Below are positions 61,854 through 64,000 of a DNA stretch of 64,000 nucleotides, piece after piece. The notes under the pieces are model-generated. The model saw only the letters and a program-made list of their open reading frames with translations. It did no database searches and was not told where the DNA came from. Position 1 is the stretch's first letter. Each line of letters starts with the position of its first letter. The position numbers and the translations under genes are program-made. This DNA comes from Tetrapisispora phaffii CBS 4417 (taxonomy: Eukaryota; Ascomycota; Saccharomycetes; Saccharomycetales; Saccharomycetaceae), in contig NC_016523.1 of the NCBI RefSeq assembly GCF_000236905.1, forward strand, positions 558,001 to 622,000. Reading direction: 5' to 3'.

Positions 61854-62480
61854 TCATTGGATTTTATTGCCTAACATATGAAAGAACCTATCATAGTAAA
61901 GTAAACCTCCTTGAGCTTCTTCCTCTTCGTTCACTATAATATCTTCAACCTCACCTACCCATATTTCATGATCACCGGTTTTAAACACATCACTCTTCTT
62001 ACAAATCAAAGTCTTCTCTGCCATTTTCAGAACTGGTATCTGTAAATTTGAATTCTCGATAGAATAGTTCTCAAAAGTAACGTTCTCTTCTAAGTCCATA
62101 AATGGTTGGCTTGGTTGAATAGAACCATCCATTTTAGAGGTGATTGCACCTTTACTGAACAATCTGCCCATATCCACAGAAGCTTTGGTCGGTGACATGA
62201 TGTGAACTGCAAAATACTGATATTTATGCAGTGCTATTGAAGTAAACGACGGTAATTGTAAATTAAATTCCAACTTTGGTTTAGGCAGTACACATAAAGA
62301 GGTTACAGATGATGCAACTAACCCTCTGAACTCGGATTTTGGAGAACCTATCGGATTAGCAATGGAAAGAAGCATAACTTGAGTGGCCATCTTTCTCATA
62401 GTCTCCTTAAACCTATCTTGTGTAATGACATGCTTATGAATTGTAGAGTTATATCTAACAAAATGTGTTGTTTTTAACAT
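61854..62480 (-). CDS. Flavin reductase-like protein, probably mitochondrial
   Basis: A 208-residue protein resembling the flavin-reductase-like FMN-binding split-barrel family. Supporting segments are FRETMRKMATQVMLLSIANP-type opening (FKETMRKMATQVMLLS near 24-39), FRGLVASSVTSLCVLPKPKLEFNL near 48-71, YFAVHIMSPTKASVDMGRLFSKG near 88-110, and GDHEIWVGEVEDI near 167-179. The first about 18 residues (MLKTTHFVRYNSTIHKHV) look like a mitochondrial presequence. I do not recall a gene of this kind at the matching S. cerevisiae position, and I give no symbol. It converges with ASK10 and diverges from TEL2. The substrate is unknown. Confidence 0.75.
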   Translation of the reverse strand: MLKTTHFVRYNSTIHKHVITQDRFKETMRKMATQVMLLSIANPIGSPKSEFRGLVASSVTSLCVLPKPKLEFNLQLPSFTSIALHKYQYFAVHIMSPTKASVDMGRLFSKGAITSKMDGSIQPSQPFMDLEENVTFENYSIENSNLQIPVLKMAEKTLICKKSDVFKTGDHEIWVGEVEDIIVNEEEEAQGGLLYYDRFFHMLGNKIQ

Positions 62481-63077
62481 ATCCTAAGAGGAACTATTTC
62501 AAGTAATAACTTTTCTTACTATCTCCAATGTCGTACTTTGTATTGTATATTTCTATTAATTAAATGGTCTCGAATATGGAATTATATTAGATCATTTATT
62601 CAATTAGACACAACTATAATAATATTAAGTTGGAACCATATATGTACATATCTATTTCACAACTGAATTCTATTTAATTATATAATTAAATATTGTATAT
62701 AGATCTTTCATAGATTTTACCTATGCGGATGCCATCGCTTTCGAGTAGTCCCAAATTTTATAGTGACAAATAATATTCAATGCATCATCGCCTTCAAATC
62801 GAAATATCATTTGATGTGTCAAAGGTAATTGAAAGTTGAAGTTTAGAATAGCAAGTGAAATTTTGATTAACCATTGATTAATTAAAAGTAATCGTTATAT
62901 AGATCTATTGAAGCATCTTTTTGTATTCTTTCTCTAAAAAAACATATAAATTCTTTATGAAGTTGCATTGCTGAATAATTGAGAAATTGGGATGAATAAT
63001 AGCATTTATATGGCAGGCAATTGAATTCAAGCTGTATTTGCGTTGTGGATAGTACATAAATTATAATAATTAGCCGT
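62481..63077. other. Divergent promoter of the flavin-reductase-like gene and TEL2
   Basis: About 600 bp of AT-rich sequence. A 78-codon frame on the minus strand (62882-63118) overlaps the TEL2 start and is a shadow. ESP1, which lies beside TEL2 in S. cerevisiae, is absent. Confidence 0.5.
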
Positions 63078-64000
63078 ATGGATAGGAATTTGGTCAATAA
63101 TTTGGGTAAAGGCGCCAACTATGAGAAGCTTGAAGCTGTGTTAACTGGGGTTTTAGATGAGAAAATTGGATTGAACCTTGAAGTGGTTATGATAATTATC
63201 ACTGTTGTATGTCCAGTCTATCCTTCTTTACAAAGTTCATTAAAGAGTAAGTTGCTTCAAATTATATCTAATTCTTATCTTTTATTTTCTAATATGATCA
63301 ATTATTCCTCTAGATTGAAAGATTCCAGTAAAAATTTAGAACGACAAATTTATCTAGATATATTGATTGATTTATTAAGATACCACCCTACACTGCTATA
63401 CAATTATATGCAATTGCTAAAGTCATCAAAGGAAGACTTGGATATATTAAAGTCTGTGTTCTTTGGAAGCAGGCTGTTTAATTTATTGTCAAGCTCATTG
63501 AGTATAGTTGACTATATCGAAATATTAACCATACATTTCAAGTGTTTTTTGGATGAAACATCTTTTGATGAAATAAACCTATATCAAAAAACGGGAGAAA
63601 TGTTGACATCATTCTTTTCTTTAAATCCATTATTTACAATGGATATAATTTTAGACAAACTGTTACTCTCAGAGGATCAGTATTGGATTCATTTTAAAAA
63701 TATTATTACTCACTCGAAAAGAAATGTCAGAAGAAATATTATAATAAACACCTTATTCCCATATTTTGATATCAGAGTTATTGAAAAAAATTACATTGAA
63801 ATTTTCGAAATTCTAAGTCAGTTACAGGTGCATCAATCAATAGATTATCAAATGCTAACAAATTTGAAATCAACTATATTGATTGAAATTATTTTAAAGA
63901 TCATACCAGAAGTAATGGTCACTAATTTTACAGATAAGGCATTAAGACGATTTAGTGATGTAAATGTTTACGACGATGAGAAAACTTGCCAGATATTGTG
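63078..64000 (+). CDS. TEL2: Tel2, telomere-length and PIKK-stability protein (5' part)
   Basis: Start of the gene for Tel2, part of the Tel2-Tti1-Tti2 complex that stabilises PI3K-like kinases (Tel1, Mec1, TOR). The frame opens at ATG 63078 and stays open for 307 codons to the window edge, so the last roughly 55 per cent (S. cerevisiae Tel2 is 688 aa) is missing because of the window, not damage. Matches to S. cerevisiae Tel2 include VCPVYPSLQ near 43, the segment around SKEDLDILKSVFFGSRLFNLL near 121-141, SFFSLNPLFTMDIILDKLLL near 176-195, and the closing KTCQIL. It is the YGR099W equivalent. Confidence 0.9.
   Translation, partial: MDRNLVNNLGKGANYEKLEAVLTGVLDEKIGLNLEVVMIIITVVCPVYPSLQSSLKSKLLQIISNSYLLFSNMINYSSRLKDSSKNLERQIYLDILIDLLRYHPTLLYNYMQLLKSSKEDLDILKSVFFGSRLFNLLSSSLSIVDYIEILTIHFKCFLDETSFDEINLYQKTGEMLTSFFSLNPLFTMDIILDKLLLSEDQYWIHFKNIITHSKRNVRRNIIINTLFPYFDIRVIEKNYIEIFEILSQLQVHQSIDYQMLTNLKSTILIEIILKIIPEVMVTNFTDKALRRFSDVNVYDDEKTCQIL

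Overview
The window is nuclear DNA of a budding yeast of the family Saccharomycetaceae. The evidence is compact genes, strongly AT-rich intergenic DNA, a preference for TTA and AGA codons, GTATGT/TACTAAC splice signals, and close protein matches to Saccharomyces cerevisiae genes in familiar order. I recognise 25 complete protein genes, one gene cut by the right edge, one spliced ribosomal protein gene (counted among the 25), one tRNA gene and one C/D-box snoRNA. There are no phage, plasmid, CRISPR or bacterial features.

Layout. (1) 1-24.9 kb: ERG11, RMT2, SOD2, PKH3, tRNA-Glu, TDA3, TLG1, SDC1, UGO1, RPL27 (with intron), snR13 and TRS31. In S. cerevisiae these are split between two sister regions, chromosome VIII (YHR007-YHR010) and chromosome IV (YDR465-YDR472); here they form one interleaved row. 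(2) 25.6-37.7 kb: AHC1, DDL1, JIP4, SNF1 and PEX29, joining the YOR019-YOR023 and YDR475-YDR479 neighbourhoods. (3) 38.2-52.8 kb: BUB3, RKM4, STI1, HSP78, a YAP6/CIN5-type bZIP gene, EXG2 and GLO2, interleaving YOR026-YOR028 with YDR257-YDR261. (4) 52.9-64 kb: RRP46, PIS1, a YPR114W-like TLC-domain gene, an ASK10/RGC1 gene, a flavin-reductase-like gene and the start of TEL2, interleaving YGR095-YGR099 with YPR113-YPR115.

Interleaving alone would fit a lineage without the whole-genome duplication. However, several genes expected in these rows are absent, including essential ones (SNM1 between SNF1 and PEX29, ESP1 between ASK10 and TEL2), and intergenic spaces are wide (up to 2.8 kb). I therefore favour a post-duplication yeast that resolved duplicate loss differently from S. 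cerevisiae, for example of the Tetrapisispora/Vanderwaltozyma type. That is an inference, and the species is not identified.

Function. Most genes are unrelated housekeeping genes: sterol and phospholipid synthesis (ERG11, PIS1, DDL1), mitochondria (SOD2, HSP78, UGO1, a flavin-reductase-like protein), signalling (PKH3, SNF1, ASK10), membrane traffic (TLG1, TRS31), chromatin and mitosis (SDC1, AHC1, BUB3, TEL2), translation (RPL27, RKM4, snR13), RNA decay (RRP46) and the cell wall (EXG2). The strongest non-coding signals are regulatory: perfect heat-shock elements upstream of both HSP78 and STI1, sterol-response motifs upstream of ERG11, five CACGTG boxes between JIP4 and SNF1, and a conserved snR13 with two matches to 25S rRNA. 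I found no convincing new biological system. The least explained items are a G/C-rich structured island near 15.2-15.8 kb, a 31-bp near-perfect palindrome inside the 5' end of ASK10, and a retrotransposon-like relic upstream of tRNA-Glu.
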